Assembly: GCA_902806105.1 (NCBI GenBank) | Contig: CADCVI010000067.1 | Location: forward strand, 1 to 44,098 | DNA length: 44,098 nucleotides | DNA from: an uncultured Rubrobacteraceae bacterium | GTDB taxonomy: Bacteria > Actinomycetota > Rubrobacteria > Rubrobacterales > Rubrobacteraceae | Direction of reading: 5' to 3' | In this document: piece after piece, positions 7,443 through 15,715 of the stretch | Layout of the letters: every line of letters starts with the position of its first letter | Position numbering within the stretch: position 1 is the stretch's first letter | The notes under the pieces: generated by a model | What the model was told of the DNA's origin: nothing | The model's input: only the letters and a program-made list of their open reading frames with translations | Database searches by the model: none | Position numbers and translations under genes: made by a program

Positions 7443-8218
7443 GCTCGGCTTCTCTTGGGGTGCAGGTCACGAGCCTCGCGCGCCGCTCGACCATCAGGAC
7501 GCTACGCCAGCCGGCGGTGCTCGTCTCGGCGATCCTGTTCCCGCTGATGTTCTTCGCGATAAACGCCAACGGGCTGACCGCGGCGACGCGCCTGCCCGGC
7601 TTCCCGACCGACTCGTACCTCGACTTCGCGTTCGCGTTCCCGCTCGTGCAGGCGGCGCTCTTCGGGGCGATCACCGCCGGCTCCGACCTCGCGCGCGACA
7701 TCGAGAGCGGGTTCTTCGACCGGCTCTCCCTGACGCCGATGCGCCCCTCGGCCCTCCTGCTCGGGATGCTGATGGGGGTCGTGGCCCTCGGGCTTATTCA
7801 GGGCGTGGTCTTTCTGGCAGTCGGCCTGCTCTTCGGGGTGAACATCCAGTCCGGTATCCCCGGTATGTTCGTCCTGATCCTCTTTACCGTGCTCGTCTCC
7901 CTCGCGTTCGGCGGTATAGGGGCGATGCTGGCGCTCAGAACGGGTTCGGTCGAGGCCGTCGAGAGCGCGTTCCCGCTGTTCTTCGTCTCGATCTTTATGA
8001 GCAGCATCAACCTGCCGCGCGACCTCATAGAGCAGGACTGGTTCCGGTTTATAGCGACGGTCAACCCGATCTCATACCTCGTCGAGGGGATACGGAGCCT
8101 CGTGATCACGGGCTGGGACATCCAGGCCCTCTCCGTCGGCTTCGCGTGCGCCCTGGTGCTTATAGCGCTCTCCATCTCGGGGGCCTCGGCCTTCCTGCGC
8201 GCGCGGGTGGCACGATGA
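7439..8218 (+). CDS. ABC-2 type permease, first subunit of the Drr-type exporter
   Basis: The 259-residue protein has six hydrophobic segments in the ABC-2 arrangement. A short cytoplasmic N-terminus (R-R-S-T-I-R-T-L-R-Q-P) precedes the first helix, and the D-I-E-S-G-F-F-D-R-L-S-L-T-P-M-R coupling loop, typical of DrrB-like permeases, lies between helices 2 and 3. A conserved N-P-I-S-Y-L-V-E-G-I-R loop precedes the last helix. The TTG start at 7439 overlaps the ATPase stop (TTGA). It is predicted to form a heteromeric pore with the following permease. The exported substrate is unknown. Confidence 0.9.
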   Translation: MSSASLGVQVTSLARRSTIRTLRQPAVLVSAILFPLMFFAINANGLTAATRLPGFPTDSYLDFAFAFPLVQAALFGAITAGSDLARDIESGFFDRLSLTPMRPSALLLGMLMGVVALGLIQGVVFLAVGLLFGVNIQSGIPGMFVLILFTVLVSLAFGGIGAMLALRTGSVEAVESAFPLFFVSIFMSSINLPRDLIEQDWFRFIATVNPISYLVEGIRSLVITGWDIQALSVGFACALVLIALSISGASAFLRARVAR

Positions 8219-9024
8219 GCGCCGCGACGGCGGATGGTCGTCGTAGGCCCAAGGCTTTCGGCGGCTTCTTCTCCGTGGCGTGGGCGGTCGCGGGTCGGCA
8301 GGTCTACAAGTACTTCACCAACCCCGCGTTCCTCGCCCCGGCGCTCTTCCCGCTGTTCTTCTTCGTGGCGTTCGCCGGGGGGCTGACGAGCGTGGGGGAC
8401 GTGCCCGGCTTCGACTACGCGGCGGGCTACATCGCGTTCCAGTTTGTGTGGGCGCTGTTGCAGGCCGTGGCGATGGGCGGGGCGTTTACAGGGTTCTCCA
8501 TCGCCAGCGACTTCGAGAACGGGTTCGCGAGGCGCCTGATGCTCGCCGCCTCGGACCGGCGCGGGATCATCCTCGGCTACACGCTCGCCTCGATCGTGCG
8601 CGTCACGGTGACCGGAGCCCTCGTAACCGTGCTCGCGATGCTCACCGGCATGCCGATAAGCGGGGGCTACGACCTCTTCGGCCTTATAGGGCTCGCGCTG
8701 CTGGTGAACGTGGCCGCGACGCTCTTCGGGGCGGGGGTGGCGATGCTCATGCGCACCGGGCAGGCGGGGCCGGTCATACGCACCCCGATCTTCCTCGTCC
8801 TGTTTCTCGCCCCGGTCTTCGTCCCGCTGAACCTGCTGGAGGGTTGGATCCAGACGGTAGCCCGCCTCAACCCGTTCACCACGATCCTGGACTCCGCCCG
8901 CGGCTTCCTCGCCGGTACCCCGACGGGCGTACTCCCCGCCTACGCCCTCGCCCTCGCCCTGGTAGCCGTCTTCGCCCTCTGGGCCCTCTACGGCCTCCGC
9001 CGCGCCGAGAGCGCGGGGAGTTAG
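8215..9024 (+). CDS. ABC-2 type permease, second subunit of the Drr-type exporter
   Basis: The 269-residue protein repeats the ABC-2 plan of its neighbour: Q-V-Y-K-Y-F-T-N-P-A-F before helix 1, the coupling loop D-F-E-N-G-F-A-R-R-L-M-L-A, and N-P-F-T-T-I-L-D-S-A-R before the last helix. The ATG at 8215 overlaps the previous stop as ATGA. The two permeases look like an old tandem duplication, one ATPase serving a heterodimer. The downstream deazaflavin-type reductase begins two bases after this stop, so the transcript probably continues. Confidence 0.9.
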   Translation: MSAATADGRRRPKAFGGFFSVAWAVAGRQVYKYFTNPAFLAPALFPLFFFVAFAGGLTSVGDVPGFDYAAGYIAFQFVWALLQAVAMGGAFTGFSIASDFENGFARRLMLAASDRRGIILGYTLASIVRVTVTGALVTVLAMLTGMPISGGYDLFGLIGLALLVNVAATLFGAGVAMLMRTGQAGPVIRTPIFLVLFLAPVFVPLNLLEGWIQTVARLNPFTTILDSARGFLAGTPTGVLPAYALALALVAVFALWALYGLRRAESAGS

Positions 9025-9025
9025 G

Positions 9026-9487
9026 ATGAGCGCGGCGCGCCGCGGCCGTTCCTACACGCGCCCGATCGTCGCCCTCCAGCGCGCGGCGACGAGGTTTCAC
9101 ACGCGCCTCTACCGCGCCACGAGGGGCAGGGTCGGCGGCAGGCTAGCCGGTGGCCCCGTCATGCTCCTCACCACCAGAGGGCGCAAGACCGGCAAGGAGC
9201 GCACAGTCCCGCTCCTCTACCTCCCGGACGGCAACGACCTGGTCGTAGTGGCTTCGAACGGCGGGACGGCTACCCATCCGACGTGGTGGCTGAACCTCCA
9301 GGCCGATCCGGAAGCGACGGTCGAGGTGGGGGGTAGAAGGATGCGCGTCCGGGCACGGAGGGCCGGCGCGGAGGAGAGGGCGCGGCTGTGGCCGCGGCTG
9401 GTCGAGATGTACGGCGGGTACGAAGGCTACCAGCAGAAGACCGACCGGGAGATCCCGGTCGGCATCCTGCACCCCGCAGAAAACTAG
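9026..9487 (+). CDS. Deazaflavin (F420)-dependent nitroreductase-family protein
   Basis: The 153-residue protein matches the Ddn/DUF385 split beta-barrel family: L-T-T-R-G-R-K-T-G-K-E-R-T-V-P-L-L-Y near residue 50, then V-V-V-A-S-N-G-G...H-P-T-W-W-L-N-L and a C-terminal Y-Q-Q-K-T-D-R-E-I-P-V. The R-K-T-G-K-x-R segment is the usual cofactor phosphate/tail-binding region. Members reduce diverse substrates with F420H2 and are common in actinobacteria. The ATG at 9026 follows the permease stop by one base, placing it in the exporter operon. Confidence 0.9.
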   Translation: MSAARRGRSYTRPIVALQRAATRFHTRLYRATRGRVGGRLAGGPVMLLTTRGRKTGKERTVPLLYLPDGNDLVVVASNGGTATHPTWWLNLQADPEATVEVGGRRMRVRARRAGAEERARLWPRLVEMYGGYEGYQQKTDREIPVGILHPAEN

Positions 9488-9522
9488 TGCCCGAGCGGCA
9501 CGCGAGAGAAGGGAACATCGCC

Positions 9523-9846
9523 ATGACGGACGTTCAAACCATAGACAGGGAAGCACTCAAGGAGAAGATGGACAGGGGCGACGGATTCGTCCTCGTCGAG
9601 ACCCTCCCGGAGTCTGCGTACAGGAAGCGCCACCTCCCCGGCGCCGTGAACCTCGACGACATGAGCAGGGTCCCGGAGCTCTTCCCCGACAAGGACGCCG
9701 AGATCATCACCTACTGCACCAACTTCAACTGACACGCCTCGGAGCGGGTCGCCCGGGAGCTGGCGACCATGGGTTACACGAACGTCAAGGAGTACGCGGG
9801 CGGCAAGCAGGACTGGGTGAGCGCCGGTCTCCCCACCGAGAGCTAG
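9523..9846 (+). CDS. Rhodanese-like protein, probable selenoprotein (in-frame TGA = Sec70)
   Basis: The reading frame opens at ATG 9523 (AGAAGGGAA upstream) and encodes a single-domain rhodanese: R-K-R-H-L-P-G-A-V-N-L near residue 37, then the active-site strand I-I-T-Y-C65-T-N-F-N. The next codon is TGA (9730-9732). The same frame then continues without interruption to TAG at 9844-9846, giving the expected second half of the fold: H-A-S-E-R-V-A-R-E-L, G-Y-T-N-V-K-E-Y, G-G-K-Q-D-W-V-S-A-G-L-P. In relatives I know, the TGA position (C-x4-C) is a second cysteine. A perfect 7-bp hairpin starts 14 nt after the TGA. Read through, the protein is 107 residues; stopped at TGA it would be 69 and lack half the fold. 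A nonsense mutation is the main alternative. Confidence 0.65.
9747..9768 (+). promoter_or_regulatory. SECIS-like hairpin just after the in-frame TGA
   Basis: GGTCGCC (9747-9753) pairs perfectly with GGCGACC (9762-9768) around the 8-base loop CGGGAGCT. The apical loop begins 21 nt after the TGA and has a G as its second base. As I recall them, bacterial SECIS rules ask for a loop 16-37 nt from the UGA, a stem of at least 4 bp, and a G among the first two loop bases; this hairpin meets all three. The stem is also coding, as bacterial SECIS elements are. Confidence 0.6.
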
Positions 9847-10373
9847 CGACGAAGACGAAGACCGAACGGACAGGGCCAGAGGAACTGTCCAAGACTACGC
9901 TCCCGCGGATGAAGGGATGCGCGGTTTCGATGAGTACGGCGGCGTCCCGAAGCTCGTGTTTCCGGCGGCCAGATCCCGGTCCAAGACGGGTTCGCTCCGA
10001 AGGCCACGGGCAGTTGCCGGGAGCGCAGGCGCGGGCGGCCGGGGCTATCCTCGCGCCGGCCTGACCAGGAATTCTCGCGGCGGGCGTTTTTTTACCGAGC
10101 GTCCTCGAACCGGACGGGCCGGAGGGCTGGGGGAGACTTTGTTGCCGAGCCACCGCCTCTCCTCCGCGGACGCCTCATCCTGATGGAAGACCTGCCGTAT
10201 TAGGGGGCTGGCGCAACCCGGTCCTCGCCCGGACGTATCTGTGTGTGCCGACGGATGCTCTCTCCTGCGGCCTTGCGCGGGTGACCCGGAGGATCGGTTG
10301 GCCGCTTTGAAGCACCCGACGGAGTAGTGGGATCCGGGAGGGCGGGAGAGCAGGTTTCGCGTGAGGCGGCGCG
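9847..10373. other. Intergenic region with an eroded transposase fragment and a T-run
   Basis: Apart from a possible IS21 fragment at 9917-10000, no gene is seen. A T-run at 10087-10093 follows GC-rich partial dyads (about 10051-10086) and could be a weak terminator for the rhodanese transcript. The rest (10100-10370) is GC-rich with no domain or clear promoter. Confidence 0.4.
9917..10000 (+). pseudogene. Possible IS21 IstA transposase fragment
   Basis: The short frame reads F-D-E-Y-G-G-V-P-K-L-V-F-P followed by a degenerate K-T-G. This recalls the (Y/F)-G-G-V-P-x-x-V-x-P-D-N-x-K-T-G motif of the IS21 transposase catalytic core. The Asp-Asn of the motif is lost and nothing else of the element is recognisable. 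A small, old fragment; it could also be chance similarity. Confidence 0.3.
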
Positions 10374-11120
10374 GTGGACGAGGGGCCCGAGCATCCGCCG
10401 GTGTACCCATCCGAAGACGAAGAGCTAGGGGGCGGAGTGGCGGTCATAGAAGCTCGGGGGCTTACGAAGACTTACGGAAGGGGGGAGAGCCTGGTCGAGG
10501 CGCTCGTGGGGGTGAGCCTCCCGGTCGAACGCGGCGAGTGGGTCTCCGTGGTCGGCCCGTCGGGGAGCGGGAAGAGCACCCTGATGAACCTACTCGGCCT
10601 CCTCGACCGCCCGACGAGCGGCTCGTACACGCTAGATGGCCGCGACGTCTCGCGGCTCAAGGGCGGGGAGCTGGCCGCGGCGCGGCGGGACCTTATCGGC
10701 TTCGTCTTCCAGAGCTACAACCTGCTGCCCCGCCAGAGCGCCCAGGGAAACGTGGAGCTTCCGATGGTCTACGCGGGCGTCGGGGGGAAGGAGCGAAAGA
10801 GGCGGGCGCGGGAGGCTCTGGAGCGTGTGGGCCTCGCGGACAGGGCGGGCCACAACCCGACCGAGCTCTCCGGGGGCCAGAAGCAGCGCGTCGCGGTGGC
10901 GCGGGCGCTCGTCAACGAGCCGGCCCTCCTGCTCGCCGACGAGCCGACGGGGAACCTCGATACAGCCACCGGAGAGAGCATCCTGGACCTCTTCGAGGAG
11001 CTGAACGGCGGCGGGGTGACGCTCATGGTCGTCACGCACGACGCAGAGGTCGCCCGGCGGGCCGGCAGGATCGTGGAGATCCGGGACGGGCGCGTCTTCT
11101 CGGACGAGCGTTCCAGTTGA
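10374..11120 (+). CDS. MacB/LolD-type ABC transporter ATP-binding protein
   Basis: The 248-residue ATPase has Walker [10 protein letters not shown], the Q-loop [10 protein letters not shown], signature L-S-G-G-Q-K-Q-R and Walker [13 protein letters not shown], the pattern of the LolD/MacB/FtsE group that drives mechanotransmission rather than direct transport. The GTG at 10374 gives an unusually acidic N-terminal tail; a GTG at 10437, after a GGGGGCGGA stretch, would start directly at the domain and may be the true start. It overlaps the permease gene by four bases. Confidence 0.9.
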   Translation: MDEGPEHPPVYPSEDEELGGGVAVIEARGLTKTYGRGESLVEALVGVSLPVERGEWVSVVGPSGSGKSTLMNLLGLLDRPTSGSYTLDGRDVSRLKGGELAAARRDLIGFVFQSYNLLPRQSAQGNVELPMVYAGVGGKERKRRAREALERVGLADRAGHNPTELSGGQKQRVAVARALVNEPALLLADEPTGNLDTATGESILDLFEELNGGGVTLMVVTHDAEVARRAGRIVEIRDGRVFSDERSS

Positions 11121-12301
11121 GGACGCTCAGGATCGCCGCGATGGGCCTCCAGGGGCTCCTGGTCGACTGGACCCGCACGGCCCTCACCATGCTCGGCATC
11201 ATCATCGGCGTGGGGGCGGTGGTGCTCCTCACCTCTCTGGGCAACGGCATCCAGGAGAGCATCTCCGGTCAGATCTCCGACCTCGGCCCGAACCTGATCA
11301 CGGTGGTCCCGGGCTCCGAGGACGGGGGCGGCGGGGGCGGCCCGTTCGGCGCGGCGGCGGCGAGCACCCTCACCCCCGACGACGCCACCGCCGTCGCCGG
11401 CCTGCCGGGCGTCGAGGCCGTCTCCTCGAACGTCTCGGTGGTCGCGCCGGTCGGACGCCAGAGCGCCTCCTTCTCCGGCGTGGATCCCTCCTACGAGGAG
11501 ATCCGCCAGGTCGCGCTCGCCGACGGGCGATTCGTCGAGAACGAGGGGGAAGCAGTCCTCGCCGAATCGTCGACGGAAGCCCTCCTGGACAGCCCCCCGG
11601 AGGAAGCGGTCGGTCGAACCCTCGACATCCGGGGCAAGGAGTTCGAGGTCGTGGGGGTGGCGGAGAAGGCCGACCCCGGTTTCGGGCCGCCCATCCCGGA
11701 CTCCTCCTACATAAGCACCGCGGACGCCCTGGAGCTTTCGGGGAACGAGACGATCGGGCAGATCGTCGTCCAGGCCGAGGACGCGGGCTCCGTCGGGGGG
11801 GTGACGGACGGCATAAAGGCCGAGATAACCGAGGCTCATGGCGGGGCCGAGGACTTCTCGGTCATCACGCAGGAGGAGCTGCTCTCGACGTTCACGCAGA
11901 TCACGGACCAGCTTCAGATCTTCCTGGCGGGCATCGCCGGCATCTCTCTTCTCGTCGGGGGCATCGGCGTGATGAACATCATGCTCGTCTCCGTTGCCGA
12001 GAGGACCCGGGAGATCGGGGTCCGAAAAGCGTTGGGCGCGACGAACGCCGACGTCCTGCTCCAGTTTCTCCTCGAAGCGGTCCTCCTCGCCCTCCTCGGC
12101 GGCGCCCTCGGGGTGGCCCTCGGCGTGGCGGGCTCGGTGCTGCTCCCGAGAATACTGACGGACCTCCCCCCGGCGGTCGTGACGCTGGAAGAGGTAGCCC
12201 TCGCCTTCGGGGTCTCGGCCCTGATCGGGGTGGTCTTCGGCGTCCTCCCCGCCTACCGCTCCGCCCGCCTCGAACCCGTCGAGGCTCTAAGGCGGGAGTA
12301 G
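11117..12301 (+). CDS. MacB-like ABC permease (FtsX/MacB_PCD architecture)
   Basis: The 394-residue protein has one N-terminal membrane helix ([16 protein letters not shown]), a large extracytoplasmic MacB_PCD domain (about residues 45-270, with a Gly-rich insert G-G-G-G-G-G-P-F-G), and three C-terminal helices. The hallmark [14 protein letters not shown] loop precedes the third helix. Such permeases work with a LolD-type ATPase to export peptides, lipids or drugs, or to transmit force to envelope proteins. TTG at 11117 overlaps the ATPase stop (TTGA); ATG 11141 is an alternative. No membrane-fusion protein is nearby. Confidence 0.9.
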   Translation: MRTLRIAAMGLQGLLVDWTRTALTMLGIIIGVGAVVLLTSLGNGIQESISGQISDLGPNLITVVPGSEDGGGGGGPFGAAAASTLTPDDATAVAGLPGVEAVSSNVSVVAPVGRQSASFSGVDPSYEEIRQVALADGRFVENEGEAVLAESSTEALLDSPPEEAVGRTLDIRGKEFEVVGVAEKADPGFGPPIPDSSYISTADALELSGNETIGQIVVQAEDAGSVGGVTDGIKAEITEAHGGAEDFSVITQEELLSTFTQITDQLQIFLAGIAGISLLVGGIGVMNIMLVSVAERTREIGVRKALGATNADVLLQFLLEAVLLALLGGALGVALGVAGSVLLPRILTDLPPAVVTLEEVALAFGVSALIGVVFGVLPAYRSARLEPVEALRRE

Positions 12302-12332
12302 CGCGCGCAAAGGTGAGGCCGGACGGCGGGGG

Positions 12333-12681
12333 ATGTACGATAGGGATAGTGGTAGGGACGACGAGGAGGTTGCTGTAAGGGACGGAACGATCCTCTTACC
12401 GGGCGGCCTCTCGCCTGAGCAACTGAGGGCGGTGGCGGCTCGACACGGTGCCTACAACGTGCGGGTGTTCGGGTGCGGTAGCACGCGGCACCTCCACGGA
12501 GGAGAGCGATCTCGATTTGCTAGTGGACTTCGAGCCCGGCCGTAACCTCTTCGATCTCGTGGGCCTCAAGCAGGAGATCGAGGAGGCTCTGGAGGGCCGC
12601 AAGAGCGTCGACGTCGTGACCGAGAACTCCCTCACACCCACCGTGCGAGCGAGGGTGTTGCGCCAGGCGGTAAGCATCTGA
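12333..12681 (+). pseudogene. MntA-like nucleotidyltransferase antitoxin, frameshifted
   Basis: Two overlapping frames together make one minimal nucleotidyltransferase. The first gives the N-terminus up to Y-N-V-R-V-F-G; the second begins at V-A-R-G-T-S-T-E-E-S-D-L-D-L-L-V-D-F-E-P-G and runs to the natural end. The break falls near 12470-12480, inside the catalytic G-S-x10-D-x-D motif, and one extra base explains it. Intact MntA proteins AMPylate a Tyr of the partner HepT toxin and neutralise it. If the shift is real, the antitoxin is inactive; a sequencing error is possible. The downstream HepT gene overlaps the stop. Confidence 0.75.
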
Positions 12682-13022
12682 ACTGGAGGGACCAGGAGTA
12701 CCTGCGCCACACGCTGGAGGCCCTGGAGCGGATCGCGCACTACAACGTAGAAGGATGCGAAGCCTTCATGCAAAGCACGATGGTGCAAGACGCCACGATC
12801 CGCAACCTCGAGATCGTGGGAGAGGCCACCAAAAACGTATCAACCGTCCTTCGTGCTTCCAGCCCGGAGATACCATGGGCGAGGATGGCGGGTATGAGGG
12901 ACGTCCTGATCCACAACTACATCGGGGTGGACCGCGAGATCGTGTGGGGCGTGGTCGAGGATGAGATCGCCCCCCTCATCAGCAAGATCTTCGCGCTGCT
13001 CGACGAGCCTGACGAGATTTGA
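12678..13022 (+). CDS. hepT: HepT-like HEPN domain ribonuclease toxin
   Basis: The 114-residue all-alpha HEPN protein carries the catalytic R-x4-H-x-Y motif in M-R-D-V-L-I-H-N-Y, together with family blocks I-R-N-L-E-I-V-G-E-A and P-W-A-R-M-A-G. HepT is an mRNA/tRNA-cleaving toxin, normally silenced by AMPylation of the motif Tyr by MntA. No ATG, GTG or TTG lies in frame near the expected N-terminus. The best fit is CTG at 12678, which overlaps the antitoxin stop as CTGA, where an ATGA would be usual. Catalytic residues are intact; expression may be low. Confidence 0.8.
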   Translation: MNWRDQEYLRHTLEALERIAHYNVEGCEAFMQSTMVQDATIRNLEIVGEATKNVSTVLRASSPEIPWARMAGMRDVLIHNYIGVDREIVWGVVEDEIAPLISKIFALLDEPDEI

Positions 13023-13178
13023 TGCCGGATCTTCTCCTGATACGCCAGGCGATGTACCCATACTCTCCTGAGCCGCTAATCCCACTCCATTTGAAGCAAG
13101 CCAGGCTTCACCAAGCCGTTTCGAGAGCTTGGAGAGCGTAGGCTCGCTGCTTCCACCGAGACCCTTCTTCAAAGAACG

Positions 13179-13206
13179 TTGACCCGTCAAGTATACGCGG
13201 TATAGT
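13179..13206 (+). promoter_or_regulatory. Sigma70-type promoter with an overlapping palindrome (MarR operator)
   Basis: TTGACC (13179-13184) and TATAGT (13201-13206) are separated by 16 bases. The palindrome TATAC-GCG-GTATA (13192-13204) covers the -10 side. A repressor bound there would block polymerase, so autoregulation of the following marR-efflux operon is likely. Confidence 0.65.
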
Positions 13207-13289
13207 TTGCCGGTCGTTTTGGTCTGGAGCACCCGGAGGGCCGGCTGATAGAGGAGCATAGGGAGGTCGGGCACCCGGTCCTGTCGCGG

Positions 13290-13673
13290 TTGGGCTGTGT
13301 TTTCCGGAGGGTCGGGGCCGTCTACGAGAAGGAGACGGGGTTCGGGGTGGGCCAGTGGTTCGTGCTGGTCACGCTTGAGCGTAGAGACGGGGTCAGCCAG
13401 GGTGAGATGAGCCGGATGTTCGGGGTCGACCCGGCGCGGGTCAGCAGGGTGGGCCGGGCGCTGGAGAAAGAGGGGTTGGTGCGCCGCGAGCGCGACCCCG
13501 GGGACGGGCGGGTGATGCGCCTCTACCTGACGGAGGCGGGCCGAAAGGCGATCGAGCAGCGGGCCGCGGTCGATGAGGCTGTGGAGGCCAGGGTACGGCG
13601 CGTTATGAGTGAGGAAGAGGTCGAGGAGCTGGGGCGGATGCTCGGGCTCCTCGCGGATGCGATGGAGGAGTAG
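13290..13673 (+). CDS. MarR family regulator of the adjacent efflux pump
   Basis: The protein is a winged-helix MarR regulator with V-S-Q-G-E-M-S-R-M-F-G-V-D-P-A-R-V-S-R-V as the helix-turn-helix and R-R-E-R-D-P-G-D-G-R-V-M-R-L-Y-L-T as the wing. TTG at 13290 gives 127 residues. The frame is open upstream with MarR-like sequence (E-E-H-R-E-V-G-H-P-V-L-S-R-L) but without a standard start codon, so the true start may be a CTG around 13224-13281. It sits one base before the MFS gene and under a promoter carrying a palindrome: the classic repressor-pump layout. Confidence 0.85.
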   Translation: MGCVFRRVGAVYEKETGFGVGQWFVLVTLERRDGVSQGEMSRMFGVDPARVSRVGRALEKEGLVRRERDPGDGRVMRLYLTEAGRKAIEQRAAVDEAVEARVRRVMSEEEVEELGRMLGLLADAMEE

Positions 13674-13674
13674 G

Positions 13675-15633
13675 GTGGCTGAGGCAGGCGGCGGGGGAGC
13701 ACGGCAGGGAGCTGCGGGGACCAGGGCCACCGTGCTGGCCGTGGCGGGGCTCATGCTCGCGCTGTTTCTGGTCGCGTTGGACCAGACCATCGTCGGGACG
13801 GCGCTGCCCCAGATCGTCGCGGACCTCGAAGGCTTCGAGCGGTATGCGTGGGTGACCACCGCTTATCTGCTCGCGTCGACGGCCATGATCCCGGTGATCG
13901 GGAAGCTCGGGGACATCTACGGGCGCAAGTGGTTTATCCTCGGCGGCATCCTCGTGTTCCTCGTCGGGAGCGCGTTGTGCGGTGCGGCGTGGGGGATGAT
14001 CGAGTTGATCATCTTCAGGGGCATCCAGGGGCTCGGCGCCGGCATGATCTTCGCGAACATCTTCACGTCGGTCGCGGACATCTTCCCGGACCCGGCCAGG
14101 CGGGCGAAGTATCAGGGGCTCTTCTTCTCCGTCTTCGCGCTGTCGAGCGTCGTGGGTCCCGCCATGGGCGGTTGGATCACGGACAACCTGGATTGGCGGT
14201 GGGTCTTCTACGTGAACCTGCCCCTCGGGCTCTTGTCGCTCGTCGCCCTCCCGTTCGTCTTGCCCCAGAGCGGGCGTAGGCGCAACGCGCGCATAGACTT
14301 CCCCGGGGCCGTGACGATTACCGCCTCCGTCGTGGCGCTCCTGCTCGCCCTCTCGTGGGTCGGCGAGGGCTACGCCTGGGACGCGACGCGCGTCCTGTGG
14401 GCCTTCGCAATCTCAGCCGTGCTGCTCGCGGTCTTCGTGCCGCTGGAGCTTCGCGCCCCCGAGCCGGTGCTGCCGCTCTCGCTCTTCAAGGGGCGGGTGT
14501 TCGCGACCGGGTCTGCCCTCATGTTCCTCGTGGGGATAGGGATGTTCGGGATCATCCTGTACGTCCCGCTCTTCGTGCAGGGTGTCCTCGGGCAGACCGC
14601 GACGAACTCCGGCACCGTCCTCACCCCGCTCGTCCTCTCGATGACGGTCGCGGGTATGGCCGGCGGCTTCATGATCTCGCGGGTCAAGCGCGTCAAGCCG
14701 TTCATGCTCTTTGGCGCGATAGTGATGACGCTCGGCGTCTACCTCCTGACGACGCTGGGCATCGGCTCCTCGACGCTCACCGTTGCCGTCTTCCTCGGCG
14801 TCACGGGCCTGGGGCTCGGCCTGATCATGCCGACCGTCACCCTCGCGGTGCAGAGCACGGTCCCGGTCGAGAGCCTCGGCGTGGCGACCTCGGCGACGCA
14901 GTTTGTCCGCTCCCTCGGCTCGACGGTCGGGACCGCAGTCGTCGGCTCGTTCGTCACCCGCGGCTACGCCGAGGACCTGGCTGCCAACGCCCCGTCCCAG
15001 GCCCCCGGGAGCCTCGTCTCCGCCCTGGACAACCCGCAGGCGCTCGTCAGCGACGAGGCCCGCGTGGCCCTCTCCGAGGCAGCCTCCGCCTTCCCGGGCG
15101 GCGAGGCGGTCGTGGACGAGGTAGTAAACGTCGCCCGCGAGGCGCTCTCCGGCTCCATCCACGACGGCTTCGTGTTTATCCTGGTCGCCGTCGGGGCCTC
15201 CATCCTCGCCGCCCTCGCCATGAAGAACGTCCGCCTGGAGAAAGGCCCTGGCGCCGCCGCTCCGGGTCCTACCGGCAGGACGGCGGCAGATGCTGCCGCG
15301 GTGCCTCCGGTCCCGGTCTCCGAGCCCTCCGTCGTCCCGAAGCTCGCCGAAGCATTCGGCATGGACGAGGCGCGCAACGGGCGGGACGAGGCCCTGCGCG
15401 GGCTGCTCTCCTCGGTGAACGGGATGAGCGAGCCCGCCGAGCGCAGGCGTGCGTCCGCGGCGCTGTTGAGCCTCGCGAATCGCATCGAACGCGGCAACGG
15501 AGACTACCCGAACCTCCTCCGGGCGGCGGCGGGCCTCGCCAACGGGCACGGCGGGACCGAGCGCGAGAGGGCCGCGCACGTTTCTAGGACGGTCGTCCGG
15601 CCGCTCAGGGAGAAGCTGCGGGAGGGATCCTAG
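13675..15633 (+). CDS. DHA2-family (14-TM) multidrug efflux MFS transporter with a soluble C-terminal tail
   Basis: The protein begins with the DHA2 signature L-D-Q-T-I-V-G-T-A-L-P-Q-I and has motif A (G-K-L-G-D-I-Y-G-R-K) after helix 2 and motif C-like G-P-A-M-G-G-W in helix 5. Fourteen hydrophobic segments are visible, as in QacA/LmrB-type proton antiporters. The family is about 480-530 residues; this one has 652. The final 130 or so residues, after an Ala/Pro-rich linker, form a hydrophilic helical region (S-V-V-P-K-L-A-E-A-F ... L-R-E-K-L) that I do not recognise. GTG at 13675 follows GGAGGAG at a short spacing. Co-transcribed with marR. Confidence 0.9.
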   Translation: MAEAGGGGARQGAAGTRATVLAVAGLMLALFLVALDQTIVGTALPQIVADLEGFERYAWVTTAYLLASTAMIPVIGKLGDIYGRKWFILGGILVFLVGSALCGAAWGMIELIIFRGIQGLGAGMIFANIFTSVADIFPDPARRAKYQGLFFSVFALSSVVGPAMGGWITDNLDWRWVFYVNLPLGLLSLVALPFVLPQSGRRRNARIDFPGAVTITASVVALLLALSWVGEGYAWDATRVLWAFAISAVLLAVFVPLELRAPEPVLPLSLFKGRVFATGSALMFLVGIGMFGIILYVPLFVQGVLGQTATNSGTVLTPLVLSMTVAGMAGGFMISRVKRVKPFMLFGAIVMTLGVYLLTTLGIGSSTLTVAVFLGVTGLGLGLIMPTVTLAVQSTVPVESLGVATSATQFVRSLGSTVGTAVVGSFVTRGYAEDLAANAPSQAPGSLVSALDNPQALVSDEARVALSEAASAFPGGEAVVDEVVNVAREALSGSIHDGFVFILVAVGASILAALAMKNVRLEKGPGAAAPGPTGRTAADAAAVPPVPVSEPSVVPKLAEAFGMDEARNGRDEALRGLLSSVNGMSEPAERRRASAALLSLANRIERGNGDYPNLLRAAAGLANGHGGTERERAAHVSRTVVRPLREKLREGS

Positions 15634-15715
15634 GGGGATGGGCCAATCATCCGGGTGATGAACCCTGTCAAGCTCCACCGGGACGCGGAGAAGAACTGCT
15701 GATCCCGGATCTGCC

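Noticed and set aside
7201..8214. Open frame extending the second ABC permease to 607 residues
   Set aside because: The extension overlaps the ATPase and first permease and has no domain; the ATG at 8215 overlaps the previous stop as usual in this operon.
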